Shown here: piece by piece, positions 7,243-15,680 of the stretch
Layout of the letters: each line of letters begins with the position of its first letter
Numbering within the stretch: the stretch's first letter is position 1
Source of the DNA: an uncultured Prevotella sp.
GTDB lineage: Bacteria; Bacteroidota; Bacteroidia; Bacteroidales; Bacteroidaceae
Reading direction: 5' to 3'
Assembly (NCBI GenBank): GCA_900552675.1
Contig: USAI01000031.1
Coordinates: 1-24,163, forward strand
Length of the DNA: 24,163 nt
The notes under the pieces: model-generated
Database searches by the model: none
Seen by the model: only the letters and a program-made list of their open reading frames with translations
What the model was told of the DNA's origin: nothing
Translations under genes and position numbers: made by a program

Positions 7243-8670
7243 ATGGTTATCATCATTACCGTTCTGGTTTATTTTCTGGCCCTCATCGGCTTCAGCCGCA
7301 TCACGGGACATAAGGCCGACAATAACACCTTCTTTCGCGGAAACCGACAGTCGCCATGGTATATGGTGGCATTTGGCATGGTGGGCGCCTCGATATCGGG
7401 CATCACCTTTGTGTCGGTGCCCGGCATGGTGCTCACCTCAAACATGAGTTATCTGCAAACCTGCTTGGGCTTTATCCTGGGCTATTTTGTTGTAGCGCTG
7501 GTGCTGCTACCCATTTATTATAAGAGTGGGCTCACCACCATATACACCTATCTGGGCACAAGGCTGGGCAAGCGATCGTATAAAACGGGTGCCGCCTTTT
7601 TCTTATTATCAAAGTTGGCAGGGTCAGCGGTAAAGTTTTATGTGGTGTGCATGCTGCTGCAACGCTTTGTGCTCGACGCTGTAGGCATACCCTTCATAGT
7701 GAATGTTACGGTGATGGTGGCCCTCATCTGGCTATACACCCGCAAGGGAGGCATCAAAACCCTGGTGTGGACCGATACCTTTCAAACCCTGTGCATGTTT
7801 ATGGCGCTGGTGCTCATTATAGGCCATGTTATGCAGATGCTGAACATGACAACCAGCGAAGCCATTAGCACGGTATGGGCTGATAGCCACAGCCGCATCT
7901 TTGTGTTCGACGATTGGGTGTCGAAGCAAAACTTTTGGAAGCAGTTTATCAGTGGCATCTTTATCGTAATTGTGATGACGGGCCTTGACCAAGACATGAT
8001 GCAGAAGAACCTAACCTGTAAGACGTTGCGCGAGGCACAAAAAGATATGTGCTGTTATGGGTTTGCCTTCGTTCCCGTAAACCTATTATTTTTGTTCTTA
8101 GGCGTGCTACTCATCTATCTGGCACAGCACACTGGCACGCCGCTACCCACACGTGGCGACGAGCTTATGCCTATGTTTGCTGCCACAGGTGTGCTGGGGC
8201 AAACGGTGGTGGTGCTGTTCACCATTGGCGTGGTGGCAGCCTCGTTCTCCAGCGCCGACTCGGCCCTCACGGCCCTTACCACTTGCTTTTGTGTAGACAT
8301 TTGCGCACAGAGCCACAACGAACAGTTGCGCAAGCGGGCCCATCTGGGCATTGCCCTCGTGTTTGTGCTGTTTATCTTAGGCTTTAAGGTGGTAAACAGC
8401 ACCAGCGTTATTGATGCCATCTACATTCTGTGCTCATACACCTATGGCCCGCTGCTGGGCCTGTTCGCCTACGGACTGTTTACGCGCCGCGCTGTGTCAG
8501 ATGCCGCTGTGCCCTATATTGCTGTGGGAGCCCCTATCGTGTGTGGCCTGCTCGACTATGGCACACGCACATGGCTAGGCTACCAGTTTGGCTACGAACT
8601 ATTGCTGCTGAACGGCTTCATCACCTTTGCTGGGCTATGGATAACAGGAAAGCGGGGCGAAACGAAATGA
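7243..8670 (+). CDS. Sodium:solute symporter (SSF family)
   Basis: A 475-residue inner-membrane protein made almost wholly of hydrophobic helices, probably 13. It carries SSF hallmarks: an early unwound-helix segment GASISGITFVSVPGM following FFRGNR(Q)SPWYMVAFGM, and the Ser-rich FSSADSALTALTTCF around residues 335-348, which contributes serines to the second Na+ site. It should couple Na+ influx to uptake of a small solute. The substrate (sugar, sialic acid, amino acid or other) cannot be told from the sequence and no catabolic genes adjoin it. It is a single-gene unit with a weak hairpin terminator after it. Confidence 0.92.
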   Translation: MVIIITVLVYFLALIGFSRITGHKADNNTFFRGNRQSPWYMVAFGMVGASISGITFVSVPGMVLTSNMSYLQTCLGFILGYFVVALVLLPIYYKSGLTTIYTYLGTRLGKRSYKTGAAFFLLSKLAGSAVKFYVVCMLLQRFVLDAVGIPFIVNVTVMVALIWLYTRKGGIKTLVWTDTFQTLCMFMALVLIIGHVMQMLNMTTSEAISTVWADSHSRIFVFDDWVSKQNFWKQFISGIFIVIVMTGLDQDMMQKNLTCKTLREAQKDMCCYGFAFVPVNLLFLFLGVLLIYLAQHTGTPLPTRGDELMPMFAATGVLGQTVVVLFTIGVVAASFSSADSALTALTTCFCVDICAQSHNEQLRKRAHLGIALVFVLFILGFKVVNSTSVIDAIYILCSYTYGPLLGLFAYGLFTRRAVSDAAVPYIAVGAPIVCGLLDYGTRTWLGYQFGYELLLLNGFITFAGLWITGKRGETK

Positions 8671-8681
8671 AAGAATAGGGG

Positions 8682-8707
8682 AAATCCTACGCACCAGTAG
8701 GGATTTT
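8682..8707 (+). terminator. Hairpin after the symporter gene
   Basis: AAATCCTAC, loop GCACCA, then GTAGGGATTT forms a nine-pair stem with one bulged G, followed by only a short T run. It is a modest intrinsic terminator placed directly before the next promoter. Confidence 0.55.
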
Positions 8708-8711
8708 AACC

Positions 8712-8742
8712 TTGCATGGATGAAAGAAAAGCCATACATTTG
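8712..8742 (+). promoter_or_regulatory. Promoter of the Tyr/Asp-rich lipoprotein gene
   Basis: TTG (8712-8714), a 20-nt spacer and TACATTTG (8735-8742) fit the Bacteroidetes promoter consensus. The ATG at 8772 follows after about 29 nt. Confidence 0.7.
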
Positions 8743-8771
8743 CAACAGAAACAAATAAAAACGATATAACT

Positions 8772-9494
8772 ATGAAAACGATGAAATGGACCCAAAAACT
8801 TACAGTAGCACTCTTTCTGGCGCTGTCGATGTTCACCTTTACCAGCTGCGACGACGATGAACCATGGGACTACTACAACTACTACGAAGATTGGTATGAC
8901 GACTATGACTGGTATCAGGACCCCTTCAACTATGGCAACAGCACACTGAACGCTGAAGCAGCCGCCCTGCGCGGATACTGGACAGGCATGATTGAATATC
9001 AATATTATGATCAGGGCCAGCTGCAAGCCGAAACGATGTATGCCGACTTTGAGTTTGACCAGTACAACTCGAATTCGCTGAACGGACGCGGACGTGAGAC
9101 CGACTATGCTCCCGCCCTTGACGACTATGGCAACTATATATACGACAATGATGGCAACATGGTGTACGACTCGCAAGAACTGCGCTTTGCCTGGTATATC
9201 GACCCCAAGACGGGCGACATCAGTATCAAGTATGACAACTCGGGCTATGTGTTTACCACCGAATGGGATGGCGGCTTCTCGCTCAGCACCACCGACAAAC
9301 GTTTCCATGGCGTGTTTAACAACTATGCACAACGACAGATTATTAAGTTTGACCTGACACGCACCACGCTGGCAAAGCCTAACGTTGAATTTGGCGCCGA
9401 CAGCACCGCTACAAGCACAGGCAAGACCTTTGGCACACGACAGGCTAGCATGACCTATACGTTTAAGGCTCCGATGAAACTGAGCAAACGATAA
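8772..9494 (+). CDS. Unrecognised Tyr/Asp-rich lipoprotein
   Basis: A 240-residue predicted lipoprotein. It has a basic N-terminus, a hydrophobic helix and lipobox FTSC with the lipidated Cys at 26, followed by Asp residues that in Bacteroidetes favour surface export. Residues 26-56 are strikingly acidic and aromatic (eight Tyr, three Trp, nine Asp). The rest is polar and probably beta-rich (LRGYWTGMIEYQYYDQG, LRFAWYIDPKTGDISIKYD, GVFNNYAQRQIIKFDLTR), suggesting a lipocalin-like or small barrel domain. I do not recognise a named family. It has its own promoter and shares a bidirectional terminator with nhaD. The gene is supported by its signal, promoter and normal codon use; function is unknown. 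Confidence 0.85.
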   Translation: MKTMKWTQKLTVALFLALSMFTFTSCDDDEPWDYYNYYEDWYDDYDWYQDPFNYGNSTLNAEAAALRGYWTGMIEYQYYDQGQLQAETMYADFEFDQYNSNSLNGRGRETDYAPALDDYGNYIYDNDGNMVYDSQELRFAWYIDPKTGDISIKYDNSGYVFTTEWDGGFSLSTTDKRFHGVFNNYAQRQIIKFDLTRTTLAKPNVEFGADSTATSTGKTFGTRQASMTYTFKAPMKLSKR

Positions 9495-9513
9495 TCCGAC
9501 CCCAAGAAAGAAG

Positions 9514-9563
9514 GTAAGCGAATAAATAGGTAAGCAAATAAATATAAAGCAAGCGAATAAATA
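9514..9563. repeat. Three short direct repeats
   Basis: GTAAGCGAATAAATAG (9514-9529), GTAAGCAAATAAATAT (9530-9545) and GCAAGCGAATAAATA (9549-9563) form a degenerate tandem array of about 16 nt between the lipoprotein stop and the terminator. No reading frame or structure is evident. Confidence 0.6.
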
Positions 9564-9568
9564 AAAAG

Positions 9569-9617
9569 AAAACGAGACGACTTGAAGGAGATACATCCTT
9601 TGGGCCGTCTCGTTTTT
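9569..9617. terminator. Bidirectional terminator between the lipoprotein gene and nhaD
   Basis: An 11-bp outer stem (AAAACGAGACG with CGTCTCGTTTT), an internal loop and an inner AAGGA/TCCTT stem. T runs follow on the plus strand (TTTTTG) and A runs precede, giving U-rich tails in both directions. It serves the two convergent genes. Confidence 0.88.
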
Positions 9618-9639
9618 GTTCTTTATACTTATAAGTTGA

Positions 9640-11025
9640 TTATGCGGTAAACACGAAGGTACGAAGGAGCCAATAGCTAATGATGCCACAAATATAACCC
9701 ACAAAGGCTATCCATGTGATGTGCTTCATGTACCAACCGAAGGTGATACGCTCTAAGCCCATCACCACCACGCCAGCTGCGCTTCCAATGATAAGCATTG
9801 ATCCACCCACACCAGCACAGTAGGCTAACAACTGCCAGAACACACCATCAACAGCCATATCGCCAGTGGGCGCCAGCGGATACATGCCCATACAGCCAGC
9901 CACAAGGGGCACATTATCAACAATGCTCGACAGCACACCAATAATGCCTGTTACCATATAGTGGTTGCCATCAAACACGGTGTTCAGGCCCTTGCCCAGC
10001 GAAGCCAGCACGCCAACCTCTGACAAGCACGACACAGCCATCAAGATACCTAAGAAGAACAAGATGGTGCTCATATCAACACGCGACAGCAGTTTGGTAA
10101 CACGCTTCTGTGTGCCTTCAGCATCGCCAGCGCGATGTAGGTGACGGTAGAATATTTCGGTTGCTGTCCACAGCACGCCCAGCACCAACAAGATGCCTAC
10201 AAACGGTGGCAGGCCCGTAAGGCCTTTGAAGACGGGCACAAACATCAAGCCACCTACGCCCAAGACAAACACCACCTTACGTTGTGTGGCGGTGAAGTCG
10301 CCAGCATCAACAGCGCCCTCGTTTTGGTTGGGCATATCAAGGTCGCCTTTAAGCATAAACTGCAATATAAAGGCAGGAATAACCATTGAAACGATTGAGG
10401 GAACAAGTATCTCAGTAATAACGCCCAGCGCCGTAATGAGGCCCTTGTTCCACAACATAATGGTGGTAACATCGCCTATGGGCGAGAAGGCGCCACCCGA
10501 GTTGGCAGCAATGATAACCAGCGAAGCATAGATGATGCGGTCAGCATGGTTGCTGACGAGTTTGCGCAATATCATAATCATCACGATGCTGGTAGTGAGG
10601 TTGTCGAGAATGGCCGACAGGATGAAAGTCATAAAGGCAATGCGCCATAACAACGCCCGCTTCGACTTCGTTTTCATCACGCCTCGCACCCAGTTGAAGC
10701 CGCCGTTCTGGTCAACAATCTCGACAATGGTCATGGCACCCATCAAGAAGAAAAGGGTGGTAGAGGTGTCGCCCAGGTGCTCTTGCACAATCGTCGTCAC
10801 CTTATCCAGCACCGCATTAGCGCCTGTGGCCTCGGCTGTCGAAGCCATAAAGTCGGGATGCATGAGTTGAAGAAACTGCGTGGGGTCGAACATATACAGG
10901 GTCCAACACGCCACAAACATCAGCAACGCTACGGCTGCTTTGTTCACTTTTGTAAGACTCTCCATGGCTATGCAAAGATAGCCAAAGACGAAAGCAATAA
11001 CAATACAAATGGTTAAAGTACTCAT
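9640..11025 (-). CDS. nhaD: Na+/H+ antiporter, NhaD type
   Basis: A 461-residue inner-membrane protein that exchanges cytoplasmic Na+ (or Li+) for protons, contributing to pH and salt homeostasis. It has around a dozen hydrophobic helices and the family's two mirrored motifs: DNLTTSIVM (141-149) with ANSGGAFSPIGDVTT (174-188) in the first half, and DNVPLVAG followed by GVGGSMLIIGSAAGV in the second. This is the ion-transporter superfamily repeat. Length is normal. The gap to the upstream transglutaminase gene is only 65 nt and shows no promoter box, so the two are probably co-transcribed. No functional link between them is obvious. Confidence 0.92.
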   Translation of the reverse strand: MSTLTICIVIAFVFGYLCIAMESLTKVNKAAVALLMFVACWTLYMFDPTQFLQLMHPDFMASTAEATGANAVLDKVTTIVQEHLGDTSTTLFFLMGAMTIVEIVDQNGGFNWVRGVMKTKSKRALLWRIAFMTFILSAILDNLTTSIVMIMILRKLVSNHADRIIYASLVIIAANSGGAFSPIGDVTTIMLWNKGLITALGVITEILVPSIVSMVIPAFILQFMLKGDLDMPNQNEGAVDAGDFTATQRKVVFVLGVGGLMFVPVFKGLTGLPPFVGILLVLGVLWTATEIFYRHLHRAGDAEGTQKRVTKLLSRVDMSTILFFLGILMAVSCLSEVGVLASLGKGLNTVFDGNHYMVTGIIGVLSSIVDNVPLVAGCMGMYPLAPTGDMAVDGVFWQLLAYCAGVGGSMLIIGSAAGVVVMGLERITFGWYMKHITWIAFVGYICGIISYWLLRTFVFTA

Positions 11026-11090
11026 CGTTCTGCTATTTTCTTGTTTTTGTTCTGATTAATAATTATTCGTTTTTTGGAGTAGATGTTAGC

Positions 11091-13805
11091 TTACAGTTTC
11101 TTTATCACCAGTTCCATCTGCTCGCCCAAACCGATGGTATAGCCTTGCGAGAGGTAAACCACGCGGTTGAAGGTGTCGGAGATGAAGAAGATGGGCGACA
11201 AGTTGGGGTGCGACAGGTTCATATTAGCAGCTATCTGCTTACGAATGGCACCACCCTTGTCAATGCCAAAGATGATATTCTTGGGCAGGCCCTCAAACTC
11301 GGCGGGCTTAAATTTAGCAGCAGCGGCCTCGTCTTCGAAGAGCAGCAGCAAGGGGCGGTTCCACTTATCAAAAGCGCTGGCCACCTTAGCAATATCTTTC
11401 AGCGCATGGTTGGTAGGCTCCTGCCCTACCCCTATCAGGCCCGTGATAAAGTAGCCACGTCCTGTTTGCGACAAGATGTTCACAGTGCTACCATCCATCT
11501 TTTGGAAGGTCGACTCAGAGTCGAAATTGCCAATCACCGTTACAGCGGTGGTCGAGGTACGCAGCAGCATGGGCAAGGTAGTGGTCTTGCCAGCCTCAAC
11601 GGTAAACATCTGCATAGCCGACATTACACCGCCATCAGCCAGACGTGTGCCTGTAACAAGGATATATTGTCCGGCATCGAGCGACACACCATCGCGAAAG
11701 GTATTAGCCCATGTCACCTCGCCACTGTCATCATACTCGAGCAATGCGGTGGTGCCATCAGCATTAACACGAGCCAATGAGAAGTGGCTGTAATACTTCG
11801 GGTTATCAATCACGCCATTGTCGGTATAGGTCAGTTTCAGGGTGCCTGTGGCCGCCATTTGCGCTTTTTGTCCGAAGAGCACGTCAACCCACTGTCCTTC
11901 TTTACGATATTGCGTTTTCTTGGTTACAGCATCAACACGGGCCTCGATGCCCAAGCTGCGGGCTACGTCGACAAAGAAAATCTTACGCGAACGGTTATCG
12001 GTAAGACGCGACTGCCATACGCCAATAGGCGTTTGAGCAATGGCTAAGGCTTTGGTGTCGGGGTTCAGGCGCACGTTTTTCTCTACCCATTCGGCCAGTG
12101 CGTCGGGGTTCTGACGGAAACGGTCGGCATCGGCCTTGCTAAATGTTTTCTCGAAGAAATGTTTGAAGGGATGAATAATCATCTCGTCTTCAACACGGGG
12201 GCAAAGCTGCGCACTTTCGGCCAACATATTGTCATCGAGAATATCCATCGGCATATCGCGCAAGTCTTTGGGGCGAAGCGTCTTCAGCAAAGCGATGGCA
12301 CGGTCGAGGTTTGCCTTGTTCTTAACCAAGAACTGAAGGATAACGGCATGATTGCCACTTGAAGCCACCAAGAGCGGAGCCACCTCGTCGGCAGGAAGGC
12401 CGTTGGCATCACATGCCTTACGCGCTGTTTCGGGCGTATAGAAGGTGGCAAGATAAGCATGGCGTATCGAGTCTTCGTAAGCCAAGCGTACATCATTAGC
12501 CGCCTTTTGAGCAGGCGTTACCTCAGGCAAATTAGGTTTGCCCACAGGTGGAACAATGTCGAAGGTGTCGCACTGCGCATAAGCCTGTGTAGCATCGTGG
12601 TCGAGGCGCACGGTGAGCTCACGATCTTTGCCAAACGACACTTTGCCAAAGCCATACTTGCCGTTCTTTGAGGCCCACACCATCATATCGCCCTTACCTG
12701 CCGAAAGGAAGGTGCTACCATCGGCACCCGTATATTTAGTTACCACGGTGCAATATTCGGCATAATTGTATATTTTAAAGTCAACGCGAGCGCCCTCAAC
12801 AGGTTTACCAGCGGCATCAACAACACGGAAGTCGGCACGAGCCGTCTCGCCATAATTGCCTATGAGGTTAATCTCAGTATAGTTTGCCGTGCGAAGCATC
12901 ACCTCTTCAGGGCCATTATAGTCGCCAAAAGCTTTGGTGTGCATCAGCAAGGCACGCGAGGCGGGAGCATTAAACCAGCCCAGGTTCAGAACCGCCTCTG
13001 GCTCACAGGCTCCCAAAAAGTACCATGTGCCATCGGCCCAAGCCTCTACCCAAGCATGGTTATCGTCGGTATGTGCCCAGCGCGGGGTGTACACCTGTCG
13101 GGCAGGAATGCCTACGGCACGCAAGGCAGCTACGGTAAAGGTGCTCTGCTCGCCACAACGACCATAAGCCGAACGCACTGTTGACAGCGGTGCCGATGTG
13201 CGGCCATCAGAAGGCTGATACGACACCTTTTCATGGCACCAGTGGTTTACCTCAAGAATGGCATCATACATATTTTTACCTTGTACACGCTGGCGCAGCT
13301 CTTTGTAGAACTCCATGCGCGAATTGTCAAGGTTCTCGTTGTTAATGCGGATGGGCAACACGAAGTGGCGGAACAGCAGTTCGGGCACCTTTTCGCCCCA
13401 CGCCATCTCATTGCGGGCCGCAAAACTGCTGCGCACATTCTGAAGGAAGAAGGCGGTGGTGTAGTCGGTGACATCGGCCAGTGGCATATAGGCATACAAA
13501 AACTGCAAGGCTTCGCGCTCTTGGGCAGTGGCCTTCAGCCCCTTCGTATTAAAAAATTGTTTACCTATAAAAGAGATACGGCTGTTGAAGGTATCGTCCA
13601 CTTTTTTACGATACGTAGCATCGGTAATAAAATGATTAGCATCAGATGCTGACGACGATGCTGTTGACGAAGACGAAGTTGACGAAGCCGAAGCCAAAGC
13701 CGTTTCTGAAACGCTACTGCCCCAATGGTTGTTCATAGCCACGGTGCCTGAAACAGGCAGAGCCATAAGCAGCAAAGCAGAATAAAATGTTTTTCTTTTG
13801 ATCAT
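11091..13805 (-). CDS. Secreted transglutaminase-fold protein with thioredoxin-like C-terminus
   Basis: A 904-residue exported protein. A signal peptide (about 1-23) is followed by a Ser/Ala linker (38-54). The transglutaminase-like core carries Cys217 in YGRCGEQSTF and His250 in DDNHAWVEAW; the third catalytic position, normally Asp, falls in LGACEPEA and appears to be Glu268. Next comes a beta-sandwich region (about 315-395, VVDAAGKPVEGARVDF), like carboxypeptidase-regulatory or Ig-like folds, then a long alpha-rich stretch. The last 110 residues resemble a thioredoxin/AhpC-like fold without a CxxC pair. It probably works in the periplasm or on the surface as a peptidase or amide-modifying enzyme on an unknown protein substrate. 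No lipobox is seen. It heads a likely two-gene unit with nhaD. Confidence 0.85.
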   Translation of the reverse strand: MIKRKTFYSALLLMALPVSGTVAMNNHWGSSVSETALASASSTSSSSTASSSASDANHFITDATYRKKVDDTFNSRISFIGKQFFNTKGLKATAQEREALQFLYAYMPLADVTDYTTAFFLQNVRSSFAARNEMAWGEKVPELLFRHFVLPIRINNENLDNSRMEFYKELRQRVQGKNMYDAILEVNHWCHEKVSYQPSDGRTSAPLSTVRSAYGRCGEQSTFTVAALRAVGIPARQVYTPRWAHTDDNHAWVEAWADGTWYFLGACEPEAVLNLGWFNAPASRALLMHTKAFGDYNGPEEVMLRTANYTEINLIGNYGETARADFRVVDAAGKPVEGARVDFKIYNYAEYCTVVTKYTGADGSTFLSAGKGDMMVWASKNGKYGFGKVSFGKDRELTVRLDHDATQAYAQCDTFDIVPPVGKPNLPEVTPAQKAANDVRLAYEDSIRHAYLATFYTPETARKACDANGLPADEVAPLLVASSGNHAVILQFLVKNKANLDRAIALLKTLRPKDLRDMPMDILDDNMLAESAQLCPRVEDEMIIHPFKHFFEKTFSKADADRFRQNPDALAEWVEKNVRLNPDTKALAIAQTPIGVWQSRLTDNRSRKIFFVDVARSLGIEARVDAVTKKTQYRKEGQWVDVLFGQKAQMAATGTLKLTYTDNGVIDNPKYYSHFSLARVNADGTTALLEYDDSGEVTWANTFRDGVSLDAGQYILVTGTRLADGGVMSAMQMFTVEAGKTTTLPMLLRTSTTAVTVIGNFDSESTFQKMDGSTVNILSQTGRGYFITGLIGVGQEPTNHALKDIAKVASAFDKWNRPLLLLFEDEAAAAKFKPAEFEGLPKNIIFGIDKGGAIRKQIAANMNLSHPNLSPIFFISDTFNRVVYLSQGYTIGLGEQMELVIKKL

Positions 13806-13813
13806 AGTAGCTT

Positions 13814-13841
13814 GTAAGTTATTGTTCGTAAGTAATTGTTA
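13814..13841. repeat. 14-nt direct repeat before the transglutaminase gene
   Basis: GTAAGTTATTGTTC (13814-13827) is followed directly by GTAAGTAATTGTTA (13828-13841), with a third decayed partial copy. It lies in the 5' leader, 9 nt from the start codon. No clear promoter boxes were found in this gap; a weak AACGTTTG at 13893-13900 is the nearest candidate. Confidence 0.5.
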
Positions 13842-13872
13842 GTTGATTGCGTGTATGTGTTTGATGAATTCA

Positions 13873-13919
13873 AGTTTCGCATGAGAGCCCAGCAAACGTT
13901 GTTAGGTTCATGCGAAACT
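13873..13919 (-). terminator. Hairpin after the nuclease gene
   Basis: AGTTTCGCATGA (13873-13884) and TCATGCGAAACT (13908-13919) form a perfect 12-bp stem with a 23-nt loop, 20 nt beyond the nuclease stop. The following U tract is poor, so it may be a weak terminator or an mRNA-stabilising 3' stem. Confidence 0.6.
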
Positions 13920-13939
13920 CGACAAGTGGGGCTATTGTT

Positions 13940-14944
13940 TTAGAAGTCCCATAAGATAGGAGAAAAGCTTTTCTCTACCTTTTCCTCAATATCGTCGGGC
14001 AGATTGCAGAAGAAGTCGATGCCAGTAAGTTTTTCCAATTCAGCAATCGACATAGCGTTCTGTCGCAAATTATAGTTTGAAGGAACATACGAGCTCAGGT
14101 GTTCGGTCCAAAAGCCAAAGGCGCTATAACCACTCTGAGTTTTTCTCAGCACAGCCATAAAGAAATACTTGGGCACAATCATCTGGTTCTTTAATTTCTT
14201 CAACACCTGCCCCTTCTGAATGGTACCACCTTTGCACACGAACAGCGTATCGTTGGCACCAAGGCGTTTAGCAAGTTTCTGTACCTTGCCCTCCATCAGT
14301 AGCCACAAGCCCGTGTGCGAATTGTCCTTATCGTCGAAACCGTTAAACTGCGGATACTGCGGCTGCATATTGGTGAGATAGTTGGTTTGACGATTGGCAT
14401 CGTAAGAGAAGGTGCGCTCTGTTTGCGGTAAGATGTGGCCGTGCTGAAAGCCCGAGCCTCGCATATAATCGTCAATGCGATACTGTGAAGGCAGGTCATC
14501 GTCGGCAGGATAGGTAAGGCCTATCACACGACTATGCGAACCGCCATAGCCTCGGTGCAAACGATAGCATGAGCAGAGTTGCGACTTCTTATTCGTGTCC
14601 CAAATGGTGCAGAAGTTGATGCCGTCGGCATCGAAGGTATAGTTTTTGCCAGCATACGAGTATTGGTTAGCCGTACCTGAAAGCGTATGCACAATAACAT
14701 AATAGTTGGCAGCGGGTTTCTTAATATTCGGAAACTCCATACGCTGTGCAGCCTTTAGCGACGTTTTATTTGTATTGTAGCCACTGGCGGGGTTTTGGTT
14801 TTCGTTCTTCGTTACGGTAGAGCCTGAACCTTCACCATTATCACCACCCCCATCACTACCACAGGCCGCAAACGACAGTACCATTAAAAGCAATACTGCC
14901 CAATGTGCCCATATCATAAAACGATGTTTCATATTGATGTTCAT
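13940..14944 (-). CDS. Lipoprotein DNA/RNA non-specific endonuclease (NUC1 type)
   Basis: A 334-residue predicted surface or periplasmic nuclease of the beta-beta-alpha-metal (NucA/EndoG) family, which cuts DNA and RNA without sequence preference. Lipobox SFAAC places the lipidated Cys at 28, followed by a Gly/Asp/Ser/Asn-rich linker to about 60. The active site is seen as SGFQHGHILPQTER, with the general-base His170, and YLTNMQPQYPQFN with the Mg2+-binding Asn192. The family's usual DRGH reads QHGH here, so Asp and Arg are replaced while His is kept. A second ATG at 14932 is an alternative start. No promoter boxes were found in the 270-nt gap upstream, which otherwise holds the rpmE2 terminator. 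It fits a nutrient role with the nucleic-acid-related genes farther along. Confidence 0.88.
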   Translation of the reverse strand: MNINMKHRFMIWAHWAVLLLMVLSFAACGSDGGGDNGEGSGSTVTKNENQNPASGYNTNKTSLKAAQRMEFPNIKKPAANYYVIVHTLSGTANQYSYAGKNYTFDADGINFCTIWDTNKKSQLCSCYRLHRGYGGSHSRVIGLTYPADDDLPSQYRIDDYMRGSGFQHGHILPQTERTFSYDANRQTNYLTNMQPQYPQFNGFDDKDNSHTGLWLLMEGKVQKLAKRLGANDTLFVCKGGTIQKGQVLKKLKNQMIVPKYFFMAVLRKTQSGYSAFGFWTEHLSSYVPSNYNLRQNAMSIAELEKLTGIDFFCNLPDDIEEKVEKSFSPILWDF

Positions 14945-15047
14945 TAGAAAGAAATAAATATAAATAAGAGAAAGTCGTCACTTTACTTCACTTGCCTTAT
15001 GTTAGTACACAAGTGGCCGTATGTGACGAAGCGTTAGAATAAAAAAA

Positions 15048-15093
15048 GAAAGTGTGTTCCCGCGTATATGCAACTACGCCAGAACACACTTTC
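15048..15093 (-). terminator. Terminator of rpmE2
   Basis: GAAAGTGTGTTC and GAACACACTTTC form a perfect 12-bp stem, with an inner CGTA/TACG pairing. On the minus strand the stem is followed by CTTTTTTTATTC, a classic rho-independent terminator. Confidence 0.9.
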
Positions 15094-15214
15094 CAAAAAT
15101 ATAAGTTCGCTCACTCTTTATTGCTCATTCTGCCTTGGCATCGCTACAGCCGATGCACGTGCTTGCCAACGTTCAGACGTCAATTAAAAAGAGTAGTGGT
15201 AGATATATGCTGTA

Positions 15215-15466
15215 TTACTTGCGAATCTTACCGAAGCGGCTCATGAACTTGTCTACGCGACCAGCAGTGTCAACCAACTTGCTCTTACCAGTATAGAAGG
15301 GGTGAGAGGTGCTAGAGATTTCGACTTTTACCACAGGGTAAGTTTCGCCTTCAAATTCTACTGTATCTGTAGTCTTGCATGTAGATTTTGTAAGGAACAT
15401 ATCGCCGTTGGACATATCCTTAAATACGACGGGGCGATAGTTTTCGGGATGGATACCTTTTTTCAT
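15215..15466 (-). CDS. rpmE2: 50S ribosomal protein L31, type B
   Basis: An 83-residue protein of the large ribosomal subunit, involved in the bridge between subunits. MKKGIHPENYRPVVFKDMSNGD and the C-terminal SSTSHPFYTGKSKLVDTAGRVDKF are diagnostic. It has a single Cys and lacks the zinc-binding CxxC pairs of type A L31, so it is the zinc-independent form; in Bacteroidetes this is usually the main or only copy. It stands alone with a strong promoter, a leader of about 125 nt and an intrinsic terminator. Confidence 0.97.
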   Translation of the reverse strand: MKKGIHPENYRPVVFKDMSNGDMFLTKSTCKTTDTVEFEGETYPVVKVEISSTSHPFYTGKSKLVDTAGRVDKFMSRFGKIRK

Positions 15467-15590
15467 TTTGTTTATTCTTATTGTTAATTTAATATATAAT
15501 TATCTGTTCTTATGGTGCTGTGCCAATCACTTTTCAATGTATTGTTTCAACACATTATTATGTATTATGTTCAGCACATTACACTTTTCG
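15467..15590 (-). promoter_or_regulatory. Long 5' leader of rpmE2, possible autoregulatory structure
   Basis: The distance from the promoter to the start codon is about 125 nt. GTGCTG (15515-15520) can pair with CAGCAC (15572-15577), enclosing AT-rich sequence that may form an inner stem. Ribosomal-protein leaders that bind their own product are known in many phyla; whether this is one is inference. Confidence 0.35.
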
Positions 15591-15595
15591 GACTG

Positions 15596-15627
15596 CAAAG
15601 TTAGATAAAAACATTCATGTGGCCAAA
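15596..15627 (-). promoter_or_regulatory. Promoter of rpmE2
   Basis: On the minus strand TTTG (15627-15624), a 20-nt spacer and TAACTTTG (15603-15596) match the Bacteroidetes consensus. Confidence 0.75.
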
Positions 15628-15680
15628 TTTTTGAAAGACAATTACATCACAAGAAGTAAAAAAGAGGCTAAAACACAGAG

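Noticed and set aside
8706..9704. 332-codon minus-strand open frame
   Set aside because: It lies opposite the lipoprotein gene, which has a promoter and lipobox, and runs across a terminator into nhaD. The hydrophobic runs are mirror images of the Tyr/Asp-rich codons.
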